64,000 bases of DNA from Lwoffella lincolnii (GCF_002014765.1 NZ_MUYT01000008.1:35068-99067), one strand, 5' to 3'; counted from the stretch's first letter, positions 17,623 to 27,915 are shown. Translations and numbers: made by a program. Notes: generated by a model from the sequence alone, not told the origin.

Positions 17623-20271
17623 ATGCCAACAAATACCAAACAAAAATCTAGCACAAAACCAACCACTTCTGCCAAAGGCAAATCTTTGGTGATTGTCGAA
17701 TCGCCCGCTAAAGCCAAAACCATTAATAAATATCTGGGCAGTGACTACATCGTTTGCTCAAGCGTAGGGCATGTGCGAGACTTGCCCACCAGTGGGGGTA
17801 AAAAAAACAGCCAATCTAAAGCCAACGACAGCCTCAGCAAAAATCTTACCAAAGAAGAAAAAGCCCACCAAGCCTTGGTCAGACGCATGGGCATTGACCC
17901 TGAACATGACTGGCAAGCAGTTTATGAAGTGTTGCCAAACAAGACCAAAGTCATCAAGGAACTCAAATCACTCGCCAAGCATGCCGACACCATTTATCTG
18001 GCAACCGACTTAGACAGAGAAGGTGAAGCAATCGCATGGCATTTAAAAGAAGTCATCGGTGGCAGTGATGACAAGTATCAACGAGTGGTGTTTAACGAAA
18101 TCACCAAATCCGCCATTCAAAATGCCTTTAAGCACCCCACCAAGCTTAACACTGACCGTGTCAATGCCCAACAAGCTCGCCGTTTCTTAGATAGGGTGGT
18201 TGGGTTTATGGTATCACCCTTATTGTGGCAAAAAATCGCTCGGGGCTTATCAGCAGGGCGTGTGCAATCGGTTGCCACTCGTTTGGTGGTTGAGCGAGAG
18301 CATGACATCAGAGCTTTTATCCCAGAAGAATATTGGCAAATCCATGCCGATACCCATCGTAAAACTGGCAAAAATGCCACTGCCATACGCTTAGAAGCCA
18401 TCAAACAAGCAGGTAAACCCCTAACACTTGGCAACAAAGAACAAACCGATGCCGTGTTAGCCATACTAAAAAAAGCCGATTACGTGGTTAAAGAGCGAGA
18501 AGAAAAACCCACACAGTCCAAGCCGTCGGCCCCTTTTATCACCTCAACGCTACAACAAGCCGCCAGCACTCGCTTGGGATTTTCGGTCAAAAAAACCATG
18601 ATGCTGGCACAACGACTGTACGAAGCAGGTCACATCACCTACATGCGTACCGACTCAACATTTTTATCCGCCGATGCGTTAGCTGGTGTCAGAGACTATA
18701 TCCAAGCCAATTTTGGCGACAAATATCTGACCGACAAACCCAACTTTTATGGCAACAAACAAAATGCCCAAGAAGCTCATGAGGCCATTCGCCCATCTGA
18801 TGTCAAAGTCAAATCCACTCAGCTAAAAGGCATGGAGCGAGATGCCAGCCGATTATATGAACTGATTTGGCGACAGTTTGTGGCGTGTCAAATGCCCCCT
18901 GCCAGATACCAATCAGTAACGCTATTGGTTACAGCAGATGACATTGAGCTCAAGGCTCGTGGACGCACCATGACCTTTGACGGCCATACTAAAATTCAAC
19001 CCCCTGCTAAAAATGACGACACCTTATTGCCTGAAGTCCAAGCAGGCGAACAGCTGATACTAGACAAACTTGACCCCAGCCAGCACTTTACCAAGCCCCC
19101 TGCACGCTACACAGAAGCCAGTCTGGTCAAAGAATTAGAAAAACGTGGCATCGGTCGCCCATCTACCTATGCTGCCATCATCTCCACCATACAAGACCGT
19201 GGCTATGTCAAGCTAGAAAACAAACGCTTATTTGCCGAAAAAATGGGCGATATCGTTACCAATCGCTTGATTCATAGTTTCCCTGATTTGATGGATTATG
19301 CCTTTACCGCAGGGTTAGAAGACAAGCTTGATGACGTTGCCGAAGGGGACAAAGAATACAAAACAGTGCTTGATGAATTCTATGGCGATTTTAAAAACAA
19401 ACTAGAACACGCCAAACAGCCTAACGGCATGAGACCCAATGACCCCACCGATGTGCCAGACGTGCATTGTGATTTGTGTGGTCGCCCCATGCAACTGAGA
19501 ACTGGCTCAACAGGCGTATTTTTGGGCTGTACTGGTTACAACCTACCGCCAAAAGAACGCTGTAAAGGCACAAAAAACTTGATGCCTGTCGAAGCCTTTA
19601 ATCTGCTGGCAGATGCAGACGATGACACCGCTGAAGTCAAAGACTTAATGGAGAAAAAACGCTGTCCCAAATGTGGCACTGCCATGAATGGCTACATCGT
19701 CGATGGCGGATTAAAGTTGCACATCTGTGGTAACAACCCTGACTGTGATGGCCATGTACTCGAAGAAGGCAAATTTGAAGTCCCCGGTAGCGATGCACCC
19801 ACCATCGACTGCGACAAATGTAACGGACAAATGGCACTAAAAACTGGTCGCTTTGGTCCTTATTTTGCTTGCCAAAAATGCGACAACACTCGCAAAGTAC
19901 TCAAAAATGGCGAACCTGCTCCGCCACGCATGGACCCCATTGACCTGCCTCAGCTTAAATCCAATAAACACGATGACCACTTTATCTTACGTGAAGGGGC
20001 AGCGGGGCTATTTTTAGCGGCATCTAAATTTCCTAAAATCCGAGAAACCCGCCCACCCAAACTTGCCGAACTGCGTGGCGTTCAATCACAAATGGAAGAT
20101 AAATTTCAATATCTGTTCACTGCTCCAGACACTGACCCAGATGATAACCCCACCATTTTGCGTTGGTCTCGCAAAAACCAAGAACAATACATCGGCTCAG
20201 AAAATTCCAAGACAGGCAAAGCCACCAAATTCACCCTTGTGTATCGTCAAGGTAAATGGATTGAAGAGTGA
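17623..20271 (+). CDS. topA: DNA topoisomerase I
   Basis: TopA relaxes negative supercoils by cutting one strand through a tyrosine. The product has the Toprim motif VIVESPAKAKTI and the acidic triad in ATDLDREGEAIAW, the active-site tyrosine in YMRTDSTFLS (Tyr340 from the chosen start), and C-terminal four-Cys zinc modules (CDLCGRPM..., CPKCGTAM..., CDKCNGQM...CQKC). ATG at 17623 is chosen; an in-frame TTG at 17614 would add three residues. 882 residues is normal for the family. Downstream is convergent ettA. Confidence 0.96.
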   Translation: MPTNTKQKSSTKPTTSAKGKSLVIVESPAKAKTINKYLGSDYIVCSSVGHVRDLPTSGGKKNSQSKANDSLSKNLTKEEKAHQALVRRMGIDPEHDWQAVYEVLPNKTKVIKELKSLAKHADTIYLATDLDREGEAIAWHLKEVIGGSDDKYQRVVFNEITKSAIQNAFKHPTKLNTDRVNAQQARRFLDRVVGFMVSPLLWQKIARGLSAGRVQSVATRLVVEREHDIRAFIPEEYWQIHADTHRKTGKNATAIRLEAIKQAGKPLTLGNKEQTDAVLAILKKADYVVKEREEKPTQSKPSAPFITSTLQQAASTRLGFSVKKTMMLAQRLYEAGHITYMRTDSTFLSADALAGVRDYIQANFGDKYLTDKPNFYGNKQNAQEAHEAIRPSDVKVKSTQLKGMERDASRLYELIWRQFVACQMPPARYQSVTLLVTADDIELKARGRTMTFDGHTKIQPPAKNDDTLLPEVQAGEQLILDKLDPSQHFTKPPARYTEASLVKELEKRGIGRPSTYAAIISTIQDRGYVKLENKRLFAEKMGDIVTNRLIHSFPDLMDYAFTAGLEDKLDDVAEGDKEYKTVLDEFYGDFKNKLEHAKQPNGMRPNDPTDVPDVHCDLCGRPMQLRTGSTGVFLGCTGYNLPPKERCKGTKNLMPVEAFNLLADADDDTAEVKDLMEKKRCPKCGTAMNGYIVDGGLKLHICGNNPDCDGHVLEEGKFEVPGSDAPTIDCDKCNGQMALKTGRFGPYFACQKCDNTRKVLKNGEPAPPRMDPIDLPQLKSNKHDDHFILREGAAGLFLAASKFPKIRETRPPKLAELRGVQSQMEDKFQYLFTAPDTDPDDNPTILRWSRKNQEQYIGSENSKTGKATKFTLVYRQGKWIEE

Positions 20272-20290
20272 CATGATGGCTAATGGGTTA

Positions 20291-20343
20291 TTGGCAGTTA
20301 ATTTTGACAATTAATTTTTCATGTCAATAAGATTAATTGCCAA
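20291..20343. terminator. Possible convergent terminator between topA and ettA
   Basis: TTGGCAGTTAAT at 20291 is almost perfectly complementary to ATTAATTGCCAA near 20332, with a long AT-rich loop. It lies in the 79-bp convergent gap. The long loop and lack of a clean U-tract keep confidence low. Confidence 0.35.
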
Positions 20344-20350
20344 TCTTACA

Positions 20351-22012
20351 TTAATTACCAATCTTACGATGTTTCACACGCTTGGGCGTGGCATCATCGC
20401 CCAACTGTTTCTTACGGTAGGCTTCATATTCTGAATAGTTCCCATCAAACCAAACTGGACCTTCTTCTTCAAATGCCAAAATGTGCGTGGCAATGCGGTC
20501 TAAGAACCAACGGTCATGCGACACCACCATGACCGTGCCAGGAAATACCTCCACTGCTTCTTCTAAAGCACGCAAAGTCTCAACATCAAGGTCATTTGAT
20601 GGCTCATCGAGCAACAAGACATTCGCCCCTTGTTTTAAGGTTTTGGCAAGTTGCAAACGATTACGCTCACCCCCTGATAAGCTCCCCACTCGTTTTTGTT
20701 GGTCTTGCCCTTTAAAGTTAAAGCGTCCAATATAAGCACGGCTAGGTGTGGTGTATTCACCAACGGTAATCATGTCCAAACCGTCAGAAACCTCTTCCCA
20801 TACGGTTTTATTGTCGTCAAGCTCATCACGCACTTGCCCAACATAAGCGACTTTCACACTCTCACCCAATTCAACTGAGCCTGAGTCTGGCATGTCTTTG
20901 CCAGTAATCATATTAAATAATGTGGTCTTACCCGCTCCGTTAGGACCGATAATACCAACTATCGCCATCGGTGGCACAACAAAGCTTAGGTTTTCGTATA
21001 ACAAACGATCGCCAAAAGATTTTGAGATGTTATTAACTTCAATGACTTTATTGCCCAAACGGGGTCCTGGTGGAATATAAATTTCGGCAGTTTCGTTGCG
21101 TTGCTGGAATTCTTTTGAGTTCAATTCTTCAAAGCGTTGCAGACGAGATTTGGACTTGGCTTGCTGTCCTTTTTGGTTTTTGCGAACCCATTCCAACTCT
21201 TTTTTTAAGGCTTTAGCAAAGGCTTCTTCTTGCTTTTGTTGCTCTTCTAGGCGTTTATTTTTTTGTTCAAGCCATTCGGTATAGTTGCCTTGGTAAGGAT
21301 AACCATGACCACGATCAAGCTCAAGTATCCATTGGGCAACATTATCTAAAAAATATCGATCGTGGGTAATCGCTACAATTGTGCCAGAATAGTCATGCAA
21401 AAAATGCTCAAGCCAAGCGACACTTTCGGCATCTAAGTGGTTGGTTGGCTCATCAAGCAACAACATATCAGGCTTAGACAACAGCAGACGACACAGGGCA
21501 ACACGGCGTTTTTCACCGCCTGATAACTTGCTGACATCTGCGTCCCAAGGTGGTAGACGCAAGGCATCGGCAGCTTTTTCGAGTTGGGTATTTAGGTTGT
21601 GAGCGTCCCAAGCAGTGATGATGTCTTCCATTTTGCCTTGCTCTTCTGCCAGTTTGTCAAAATTGGCATCTGGCAGCGCATATTCACCATAGATTTCATT
21701 AAGGCGGTCTAAAGCATCTAAAGCTTCACGCACACCATCTTCCACATTACCACGCACGTCTTTATTTGGGTCAAGTTGTGGCTCTTGTGGCAGATAGCCC
21801 ACTTTAATGCCAGGTTGTGGACGAGCTTCTCCTGAATAATCAGTATCAACCCCTGCCATGATGCGTAATAAGGTGGATTTACCCGCCCCATTCAAACCCA
21901 AAACACCAATTTTTGCTCCTGGGAAGAAGGATAAATTGATGTTTTTAAGAATTTCACGCTTGGGTGGAATGAGTTTTGACACATTGTTCATGGTGTAAAT
22001 GTATTGAGCCAT
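20351..22012 (-). CDS. ettA: Energy-dependent translational throttle protein EttA (ABC-F)
   Basis: EttA is a cytoplasmic ABC-F ATPase that binds the ribosomal E site and gates entry into elongation according to ATP level. Two ABC domains are visible: Walker A GLNGAGKSTLL and GPNGAGKTTLF, signatures LSGGEKRRVALCR and LSGGERNRLQLAK, and a basic linker with EWVRKNQKGQQAKSKSR. The start at 22012 (MAQYIYTMNNVSKLIPPK) matches the family and has an AGGT upstream; the frame is open for 27 more codons but that sequence is not EttA-like. It gives 553 residues, as expected. Confidence 0.95.
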   Translation of the reverse strand: MAQYIYTMNNVSKLIPPKREILKNINLSFFPGAKIGVLGLNGAGKSTLLRIMAGVDTDYSGEARPQPGIKVGYLPQEPQLDPNKDVRGNVEDGVREALDALDRLNEIYGEYALPDANFDKLAEEQGKMEDIITAWDAHNLNTQLEKAADALRLPPWDADVSKLSGGEKRRVALCRLLLSKPDMLLLDEPTNHLDAESVAWLEHFLHDYSGTIVAITHDRYFLDNVAQWILELDRGHGYPYQGNYTEWLEQKNKRLEEQQKQEEAFAKALKKELEWVRKNQKGQQAKSKSRLQRFEELNSKEFQQRNETAEIYIPPGPRLGNKVIEVNNISKSFGDRLLYENLSFVVPPMAIVGIIGPNGAGKTTLFNMITGKDMPDSGSVELGESVKVAYVGQVRDELDDNKTVWEEVSDGLDMITVGEYTTPSRAYIGRFNFKGQDQQKRVGSLSGGERNRLQLAKTLKQGANVLLLDEPSNDLDVETLRALEEAVEVFPGTVMVVSHDRWFLDRIATHILAFEEEGPVWFDGNYSEYEAYRKKQLGDDATPKRVKHRKIGN

Positions 22013-22105
22013 AAGTATGTTACCTATTTGCATTCGGTTATATTTTATTTGGTCATCATCAATTTTAGTCATCATCAATGTTTTAGATACCAAGACATAT
22101 TGTTG

Positions 22106-22150
22106 ATGACATTCGCTGTTATGACATTCGCTGTTATGACATTCGCTGTT
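22106..22150 (+). repeat. 15-bp tandem repeat, three units
   Basis: ATGACATTCGCTGTT is repeated three times without error, followed by a partial fourth unit. It sits between divergent ettA and katA. A plus-strand reading frame through it gives repeated MTFAV but shows no other sign of coding. Confidence 0.9.
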
Positions 22151-22486
22151 ATGACATTGTTGCTATTATTACATTGTTACCAAGCAAGAGCAATCTTTTA
22201 CAGATGGATTGAGTCTTGTATGTTTAAAAAAACAAATCTAATTTATGAAATAATTAAATTTTTCAAATTCATAATAAATAACTATAATAAAAGTATGGCA
22301 TTGCTCATGTATCAAGTTTATCAACAGCTTTATTAAAAGTTTTTATTAATGAAAAGTCTTTATTAATAAAAAGGTGCGTGAGAAAGTTATGTAAAAAATT
22401 ACGTAAAAAAGTTACGTGAGCTTGTCTACATCGATAGACCCAACATGATAAAACTTAAAGTCATGAAACCTAAAGTGGAGAACACC
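22151..22486. other. AT-rich non-coding region upstream of katA
   Basis: No gene is supported. The segment 22375-22420 contains three related copies of a GTTACGTAAAAAA-like motif shortly before katA. These could be spacer repeats or a regulator site; I cannot match them to a known operator. Confidence 0.45.
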
Positions 22487-24007
22487 ATGCAAAATATGAA
22501 ATGCCCTTATGACCATACCAACTTGACCATGAGTAATGGCGCGCCTGTTATTGACAACCAAAATTCAATGACCGCAGGTGCAAGAGGGCCGCTGCTTGCC
22601 CAAGATTTATGGCTCAACGAAAAACTTGCCGACTTTGCCCGTGAGGTCATTCCAGAACGTCGCATGCACGCCAAAGGTTCAGGGGCATTTGGCACATTCA
22701 CGGTAACCCACGACATCACCCAATACACTCGTGCTAAGATTTTTAGCGAAGTGGGCAAAAAAACTGAGATGTTCGCTCGTTTTACCACCGTGGCAGGTGA
22801 GCGGGGGGCGGCTGATGCTGAGCGTGATATTCGTGGTTTTGCCTTAAAATTTTATACCGAAGAGGGTAATTGGGACATGGTGGGTAATAACACGCCTGTT
22901 TTCTTTTTAAGAGACCCAAAAAAATTCCCTGATTTAAATAAAGCGGTCAAACGAGACCCACGCACCAACATGCGTTCTGCCACCAATAACTGGGATTTTT
23001 GGACACTACTGCCAGAGGCGTTTCATCAGGTTACCATTGTGATGAGCGACCGTGGCATTCCTAAATCTTACCGTCATATGCACGGCTTTGGCTCGCACAC
23101 TTATAGTTTTATCAATGCTGATAATGAACGCTTTTGGGTCAAATTTCACTTTCGCACCCAACAAGGCATTGAAAATCTAACCGATGCCGAAGCTGAAATG
23201 GTGGTTGGTAAAGACCGTGAGAGCAATCAGCGTGATTTGTTTGATGCCATTGAGCGTGGCGATTTCCCAAAATGGACAATGTATGTGCAAATCATGCCAG
23301 AAACCGATGCCCAAACTGTGCCTTATCACCCATTTGATTTAACCAAAGTGTGGCCAAAAGGCGACTATCCGCTCATTGAAGTGGGTGAGTTTGAGTTAAA
23401 TAAAAACCCTGAAAACTTCTTTTTAGATGTTGAACAATCCGCTTTTGCCCCAAGCAACCTAGTCCCGGGTATCAGTGTGTCCCCTGACCGCATGCTTCAA
23501 GCACGCCTATTTAACTATGCTGATGCCCAGCGTTATCGCTTGGGTGTCAATCGTAACCAAATTCCAGTGAATGCCCCACGCTGTCCTGTGTACTCAAACC
23601 AAAGAGATGGACAAGGGCGAGTGGGTGATAATTATGGCGGACGACCACATTATGAACCAAACAGCTTTGGACAATGGCAAGACCAGCCACACTTGGCAGA
23701 ACCAGCATTAAAAATTCATGGCGATGCTAAGTTTTGGGATTATCGTGAGAATGATGATGATTATTTTAGCCAACCCAGAGCCTTGTTTGAGTTGATGAGC
23801 GATGAGCAAAAACAGGCGTTGTTTGGTAATACGGCTCGTGCGATGGGCGATGCCCCTGATTTTATTAAATACCGCCATATCCGTAATTGCGATAAATGCC
23901 ACCCTGATTATGCCATGGGTGTGGCCAAAGCGTTAGGCCTTACGGTTGAAGATGCCAAAAATGCCCGTGAGACCGACCCTGCTCGCCATCTGCCCAGCTT
24001 TTTATAA
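22487..24007 (+). CDS. katA: Catalase, small-subunit haem (clade 3)
   Basis: Catalase dismutates hydrogen peroxide. The catalytic histidine lies in RRMHAKGSGAFGTF, the Asn in the distal pocket follows in NTPVFFLRDPKKFPD, and the proximal haem ligand tyrosine is in RLFNYADAQRYRLG. At 506 residues it is a small-subunit enzyme with NADPH-type sequence (RNQIPVNAPRCPVYSNQRDG). The start at 22487 has GGAG eight bases upstream; an in-frame ATG at 22445 lacks one. Monocistronic with a terminator after it. Confidence 0.96.
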   Translation: MQNMKCPYDHTNLTMSNGAPVIDNQNSMTAGARGPLLAQDLWLNEKLADFAREVIPERRMHAKGSGAFGTFTVTHDITQYTRAKIFSEVGKKTEMFARFTTVAGERGAADAERDIRGFALKFYTEEGNWDMVGNNTPVFFLRDPKKFPDLNKAVKRDPRTNMRSATNNWDFWTLLPEAFHQVTIVMSDRGIPKSYRHMHGFGSHTYSFINADNERFWVKFHFRTQQGIENLTDAEAEMVVGKDRESNQRDLFDAIERGDFPKWTMYVQIMPETDAQTVPYHPFDLTKVWPKGDYPLIEVGEFELNKNPENFFLDVEQSAFAPSNLVPGISVSPDRMLQARLFNYADAQRYRLGVNRNQIPVNAPRCPVYSNQRDGQGRVGDNYGGRPHYEPNSFGQWQDQPHLAEPALKIHGDAKFWDYRENDDDYFSQPRALFELMSDEQKQALFGNTARAMGDAPDFIKYRHIRNCDKCHPDYAMGVAKALGLTVEDAKNARETDPARHLPSFL

Positions 24008-24078
24008 GCCATTGGTCATTCTTTGGTCATTGATAACAGGTTAAATCAATGACCAATCATAAATATCAAACAATAACA

Positions 24079-24110
24079 GCCACCTAAATCACAACATTAG
24101 GTGGCTTTTT
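24079..24110 (+). terminator. Rho-independent terminator after katA
   Basis: Nine-bp stem GCCACCTAA / TTAGGTGGC with a nine-base loop, followed by TTTTT. It is 72 bp after the catalase stop. Confidence 0.85.
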
Positions 24111-24200
24111 ATCAAGCGTCTTCAATGGTTGAAACACTGGGTTACAAAGAAGTATAATCAAATATGAATCGAAAGAAAGCCACCATTTAAGGACATGAAC

Positions 24201-24473
24201 ATGACCGACATCACGCACAACCACCAAGCCAACCGTTTTGAGCTTATCCAAGATGGTCAAACTGCTTATATCAGCTATCAAGCATCAGACGATACTTTGA
24301 CATATGACCATACCATCGTGCCTGACTTATTAAGCGGTCAAGGTATTGGCTCACAACTGGTCAAACATGCCCTTGATTATGCTGATGAACAAAACAAAAA
24401 AATAATCCCACACTGTTCGTTTGTCGCTCACTATATCAACAAGCACCCCAAATATCAAAAATTACTCAAATAA
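24201..24473 (+). CDS. Small GNAT-like N-acetyltransferase (YjdJ/NATD1 type)
   Basis: The 90-residue product matches the compact COG2388 acetyltransferase family: an N-terminal beta region (FELIQDGQTAYISYQ), HTIVPDLLSGQGIGSQLVKHAL with the acetyl-CoA loop GQGIGSQLV, and the family-typical IIPHCSFVAHYINKHPKYQKLL with the conserved Cys. Substrate unknown. Two ATGs are possible; 24201 is preferred because AAGGA is seven bases upstream, while 24195 is only one base from it. Followed 41 bp later by phhB. Confidence 0.87.
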   Translation: MTDITHNHQANRFELIQDGQTAYISYQASDDTLTYDHTIVPDLLSGQGIGSQLVKHALDYADEQNKKIIPHCSFVAHYINKHPKYQKLLK

Positions 24474-24514
24474 CCCACCAACCCACAATAAAAGCAATGC
24501 CTTGGAGTTCCTTT

Positions 24515-24829
24515 ATGAGCCACTTAACCGATGACCAAGTTGCCTTACAATTACAAGATTTAATGGGTTGGGTCAAAGACGGTAATGCCATCAGCATTAC
24601 CTATCAATTTGCTGACTTTGTGCAAGCCATCAGCTTTATGACCGAAGTGGCATTTTATGCCGAAAGTTTGGGGCATTATCCCAATTGGCATCATCATTAT
24701 AATTTGGTAAAAATACAACTCACCACCCACGATGTCAATGGCATCACCAGTCATGACATTCGATTGGCAAAAAAAATGCACGACATCGCTCGCACCAAGC
24801 GACTGGCAAATGAAGCAAGCGTTGATTGA
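24515..24829 (+). CDS. phhB: Pterin-4a-carbinolamine dehydratase
   Basis: PCD dehydrates 4a-hydroxytetrahydropterin, recycling the cofactor of phenylalanine hydroxylase. The 104-residue product has the family core: SITYQFADFVQAISFMTEVAFYAE, then LGHYPNWHHHYNLVKIQLTTHD with the active-site histidines, and LTSHDI-like ITSHDIRLAKKMH. GGAG lies eight bases before ATG 24515, so it is chosen over an upstream ATG at 24497. No phenylalanine hydroxylase gene is seen nearby, so a Moco-related or orphan role is possible. Confidence 0.9.
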   Translation: MSHLTDDQVALQLQDLMGWVKDGNAISITYQFADFVQAISFMTEVAFYAESLGHYPNWHHHYNLVKIQLTTHDVNGITSHDIRLAKKMHDIARTKRLANEASVD

Positions 24830-24898
24830 CACTTACTTACAAGCACATGTACTTACAAGCACATGCAATGATGGGGTTGGCTAATAAGGTTTAATGGG

Positions 24899-25210
24899 TT
24901 ATTGACCAATCACCTGCTCATCAATACACTGGTCAATACATGTGCGTAATTTTTGCCCAGCTCTAAAAGTTACCACACGCCGAGCTGAAATGGTGACTTC
25001 TTCGCCCGTTTTCGGATTCCGCCCCCGTCTGGGCGTTTTGTCTTTTAGCTCAAAATTACCAAAACCAGACAGACGTATGTCTTTGCCTTCAATCAAAATC
25101 TCTGCCATCTGTTCAAACACTGTGTTCACCACACAACGGGCTTCTTGCTTGGTCAGACCTTGCTCAGACATCAAGCTTTCAATCAAGTCCATCTTTGTTA
25201 GGGTGCCCAT
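24899..25210 (-). CDS. ihfA: Integration host factor subunit alpha
   Basis: IHF is a DNA-bending heterodimer. The 103-residue protein has LTKMDLIESLMSEQGLTKQEAR at the start, the HU/IHF signature GFGNFELKDKTPRRGRNPKTG with the intercalating proline loop, and RRVVTFRAGQKLR. It follows pheT on the same strand, the classical pheS-pheT-ihfA arrangement, but here 170 bp separate them and contain a short tandem repeat. Confidence 0.95.
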   Translation of the reverse strand: MGTLTKMDLIESLMSEQGLTKQEARCVVNTVFEQMAEILIEGKDIRLSGFGNFELKDKTPRRGRNPKTGEEVTISARRVVTFRAGQKLRTCIDQCIDEQVIGQ

Positions 25211-25239
25211 GTTAGGATATCCATGTTTGACTTTGATTA

Positions 25240-25286
25240 CTCTGTTTTTTGCTCTGTTTGCTCTGTTTGCTCTGTTTTTTGCTCTG
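25240..25286. repeat. Short CTCTGTTT-type tandem repeat
   Basis: Units CTCTGTTTTTTG and CTCTGTTTG alternate (long, short, short, long, then a decayed unit). It lies between pheT and ihfA, where unit changes would alter only spacing. Confidence 0.8.
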
Positions 25287-25380
25287 CTTTATCATTGATA
25301 TGTTGCCATATGTTAATTGCCATGATGTTGCTTATCAAAAGTTAATATCAACCTTGCAAAAAGTTAATGCAAGGTTAAGG

Positions 25381-27825
25381 TTAGCTGTCTCGCAACACTG
25401 CTTGATGCTCTTTTATCAACGCTTCCACAACGGTTTGTGTTAAGGTGGCTACTGACACATCATCTAGCGTATTATTGATGTCTTGATACACTAAGGCAAA
25501 CGCCAATGAACGTTGCCCTGTTGGCACATGTTCACCTGCGTAAACATCAAATAACCAAGAATCCACCAACAATTCTCCTGCTGACTGTCTGATGGTGTCA
25601 GTTAATGACTGTAAGGCAATGTCTGCATTCACTAAGATGGCAATATCACGCCGTACTTGGGGAAATTTGCTTAAAGGAGTGATGTGGATGGTGTCTTTGC
25701 CAAACTCAATCAATGCATCACTTGCCAGCTGTGCCACCCATGTGGTTGGTAAATCCAGAGCATTGGCAATGCTTGGGTGTAGCTGTCCTAACCACCCAAT
25801 CGCTTGACCATTCACATAGATATCGGCACTCTGCCCTGGGTGCAAAAATGCCCACTGGCTACGTTGATACATCAGACGTGATGATGTTTCACCATTGTGG
25901 CCAGCACCAACATTAACCCAGTTGTTGGGAAGTAGACGCTCAATGTCATGTTTTAAATCAAAAAAATCCATCGTACGGCTGGTGTTCATGGACGCATTGC
26001 GTTCTGATTCTGCCGTACCAACCGCCACCAAGGCAATGCTTGGCGTTTGCTTCAACTGTGCCACATTCGAACCGACAAAAGTGAGTCCAGTTTCAAAAAG
26101 ACGCACTCGTGATTGTTGGCGATTTAGATTAAACTGCACACTTGGCAGTAGGCTAGACAACAAAGTACGACGCATCACCGCCAAATCACTTGAAATTGGA
26201 TTGGCAAGTGTCAGCATCGCTCCTAAATCATCATCATTGAGTGTTTGCTCAAGCTTGGCATCACTAAAACTAAACGTCACCGCTTCGGCATATCCTGCTT
26301 CAACCAAACGCATCTTTAAGTCAAACAACCGATCATCATGGTCATCATATCGCATGTTAACCATCAGCCTAGGCAACTGATTGCTGATGTTGTCATAACC
26401 ATGAATGCGAGCAATCTCTTCAATCAAATCTTCTGGCAAGCTCAAATCATAACGCCAAGATGGTGGCGTGCATTGCAGATGGGTTTTGTTGTCTGTCACA
26501 ATAAGCCCAAGTTGCTTTAAAATTCGCTCAATTTCTGAGCGCTCAATATCAACGCCAAGCAATTTTTGTACTTGCTCTAATCTTAAATCAATGGCAAGTC
26601 GCTTGGGCAGTTTATCTTGCACTTTAACTTCACTCACCACACCAAGTTGACCGCCAGCAATGTCTTTGAGTAATTGGACTGCTCGTGATAATGCCATCTG
26701 TGGCAACTCAAAGTCTACGCCCCGCTCAAAGCGTTGTGACGCATCGGTGTGCAAACCAAAGCGACGAGCCCGCCCTGCAACTGCCAATGGGGCAAAAAAT
26801 GCACTTTCTAGCACCACATTGGTGGTGGTGTCTGTTACGGCAGTACGTTTGCCCCCCATGATACCAGCCAAGGCAATCGCTCCTTTATCATCAGCTATCA
26901 CCAACTCATCGCCTGTCAATGTGATGTCATCGTCATTGAGTAAAGTCAGACGTTCTTGCGGTTTGGCAAGACGTACCACGATTTGTCCGTTAATTTGGTC
27001 TTTATCAAAAGCATGTAGAGGCTGACCCAGCTCCATCAACACATAGTTGGTAACATCTACCAAAAAGTTATGTGTGCGAAACCCAGACTGCAACAAGGCA
27101 TCTAGCATCCATTTTGGGGTGGCAACATCACGGTCAATATTCAGCACAGGCTGTGCCAAATATAGGGGGCATTGCTCAATTGCCATCACTTGCACATCTT
27201 GGGCATCAGGTAGGATTGGCGTTAGGGTGGTGATTTTGGGAACAATCAATGGTAAATTATTAATCACTGCAAGCTCTCGAGCAATGCCACGCACGCTAAA
27301 ACAATCACCACGGTTGGGCGTGATAGAAATGTCCAGCACTTGGTTATCTAAGCCCAAATACTCACGAATATCCATGCCAACAGGGGCATCATCTGGCAGG
27401 CGCAACAGACCATCTACCCCATCATCGCAATCTATCTCACTGCCACCACACAGCATGCCTTGTGATTCAACGCCACGAAGTTTGGATTTTTTGATTTGAA
27501 AGGGTTTGCCATTTGATCCATCTGGATTGGGTAATTGTGCACCAATGGTTGCCAAAGGGGCTTTCATGCCCACCTGCACATTGGGAGCTCCGCAAACAAT
27601 TTGTACTTGCTCACTGCCTGTATTGACTTGTGCAACCTTTAGTTTATCAGCATTTGGGTGTGGTTCAACACTGATGACCTCAGCCACCACCACACCATTA
27701 AAATCTTTGGCAACGGCATATTTATCATCAACTTCCAACCCAGCCATGGTCAGCTGTTCGGCTAAGGCATCACCATCAATATTGGGACTCACCCACTGGC
27801 GTAACCAGTTTTCACTAATTTTCAT
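25381..27825 (-). CDS. pheT: Phenylalanyl-tRNA synthetase beta subunit
   Basis: Forms the alpha2beta2 enzyme that charges tRNA-Phe. Over 814 residues the domains follow the normal order: an N-terminal tRNA-binding (EMAP-like) domain with VVAEVISVEPHPNADKLKV and QIVCGAPNVQVGMKAPLA, the B3/B4 editing region (ITPNRGDCFSVRGIAREL; TNYVLMELGQPLHAFD), B5 with PSWRYDLSLPEDLIEEIARI, a core domain, and the C-terminal anticodon-binding fold (PQVRRDIAILV). It lies 90 bp after pheS. Confidence 0.97.
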   Translation of the reverse strand: MKISENWLRQWVSPNIDGDALAEQLTMAGLEVDDKYAVAKDFNGVVVAEVISVEPHPNADKLKVAQVNTGSEQVQIVCGAPNVQVGMKAPLATIGAQLPNPDGSNGKPFQIKKSKLRGVESQGMLCGGSEIDCDDGVDGLLRLPDDAPVGMDIREYLGLDNQVLDISITPNRGDCFSVRGIARELAVINNLPLIVPKITTLTPILPDAQDVQVMAIEQCPLYLAQPVLNIDRDVATPKWMLDALLQSGFRTHNFLVDVTNYVLMELGQPLHAFDKDQINGQIVVRLAKPQERLTLLNDDDITLTGDELVIADDKGAIALAGIMGGKRTAVTDTTTNVVLESAFFAPLAVAGRARRFGLHTDASQRFERGVDFELPQMALSRAVQLLKDIAGGQLGVVSEVKVQDKLPKRLAIDLRLEQVQKLLGVDIERSEIERILKQLGLIVTDNKTHLQCTPPSWRYDLSLPEDLIEEIARIHGYDNISNQLPRLMVNMRYDDHDDRLFDLKMRLVEAGYAEAVTFSFSDAKLEQTLNDDDLGAMLTLANPISSDLAVMRRTLLSSLLPSVQFNLNRQQSRVRLFETGLTFVGSNVAQLKQTPSIALVAVGTAESERNASMNTSRTMDFFDLKHDIERLLPNNWVNVGAGHNGETSSRLMYQRSQWAFLHPGQSADIYVNGQAIGWLGQLHPSIANALDLPTTWVAQLASDALIEFGKDTIHITPLSKFPQVRRDIAILVNADIALQSLTDTIRQSAGELLVDSWLFDVYAGEHVPTGQRSLAFALVYQDINNTLDDVSVATLTQTVVEALIKEHQAVLRDS

Positions 27826-27915
27826 CGTTGAGTTTCTCTAAATTTGTTCATTTTAAGATAATTATTTAAGGTGATTGTTTAAGGTGATTGTTTAAGGTGA
27901 TTATCCTTTTAAACA

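Noticed and set aside
22004..22336. Open frame with repeated MTFAV
   Set aside because: Created by the 15-bp tandem repeat; no ribosome-binding site or domain, and it overlaps the ettA start region.
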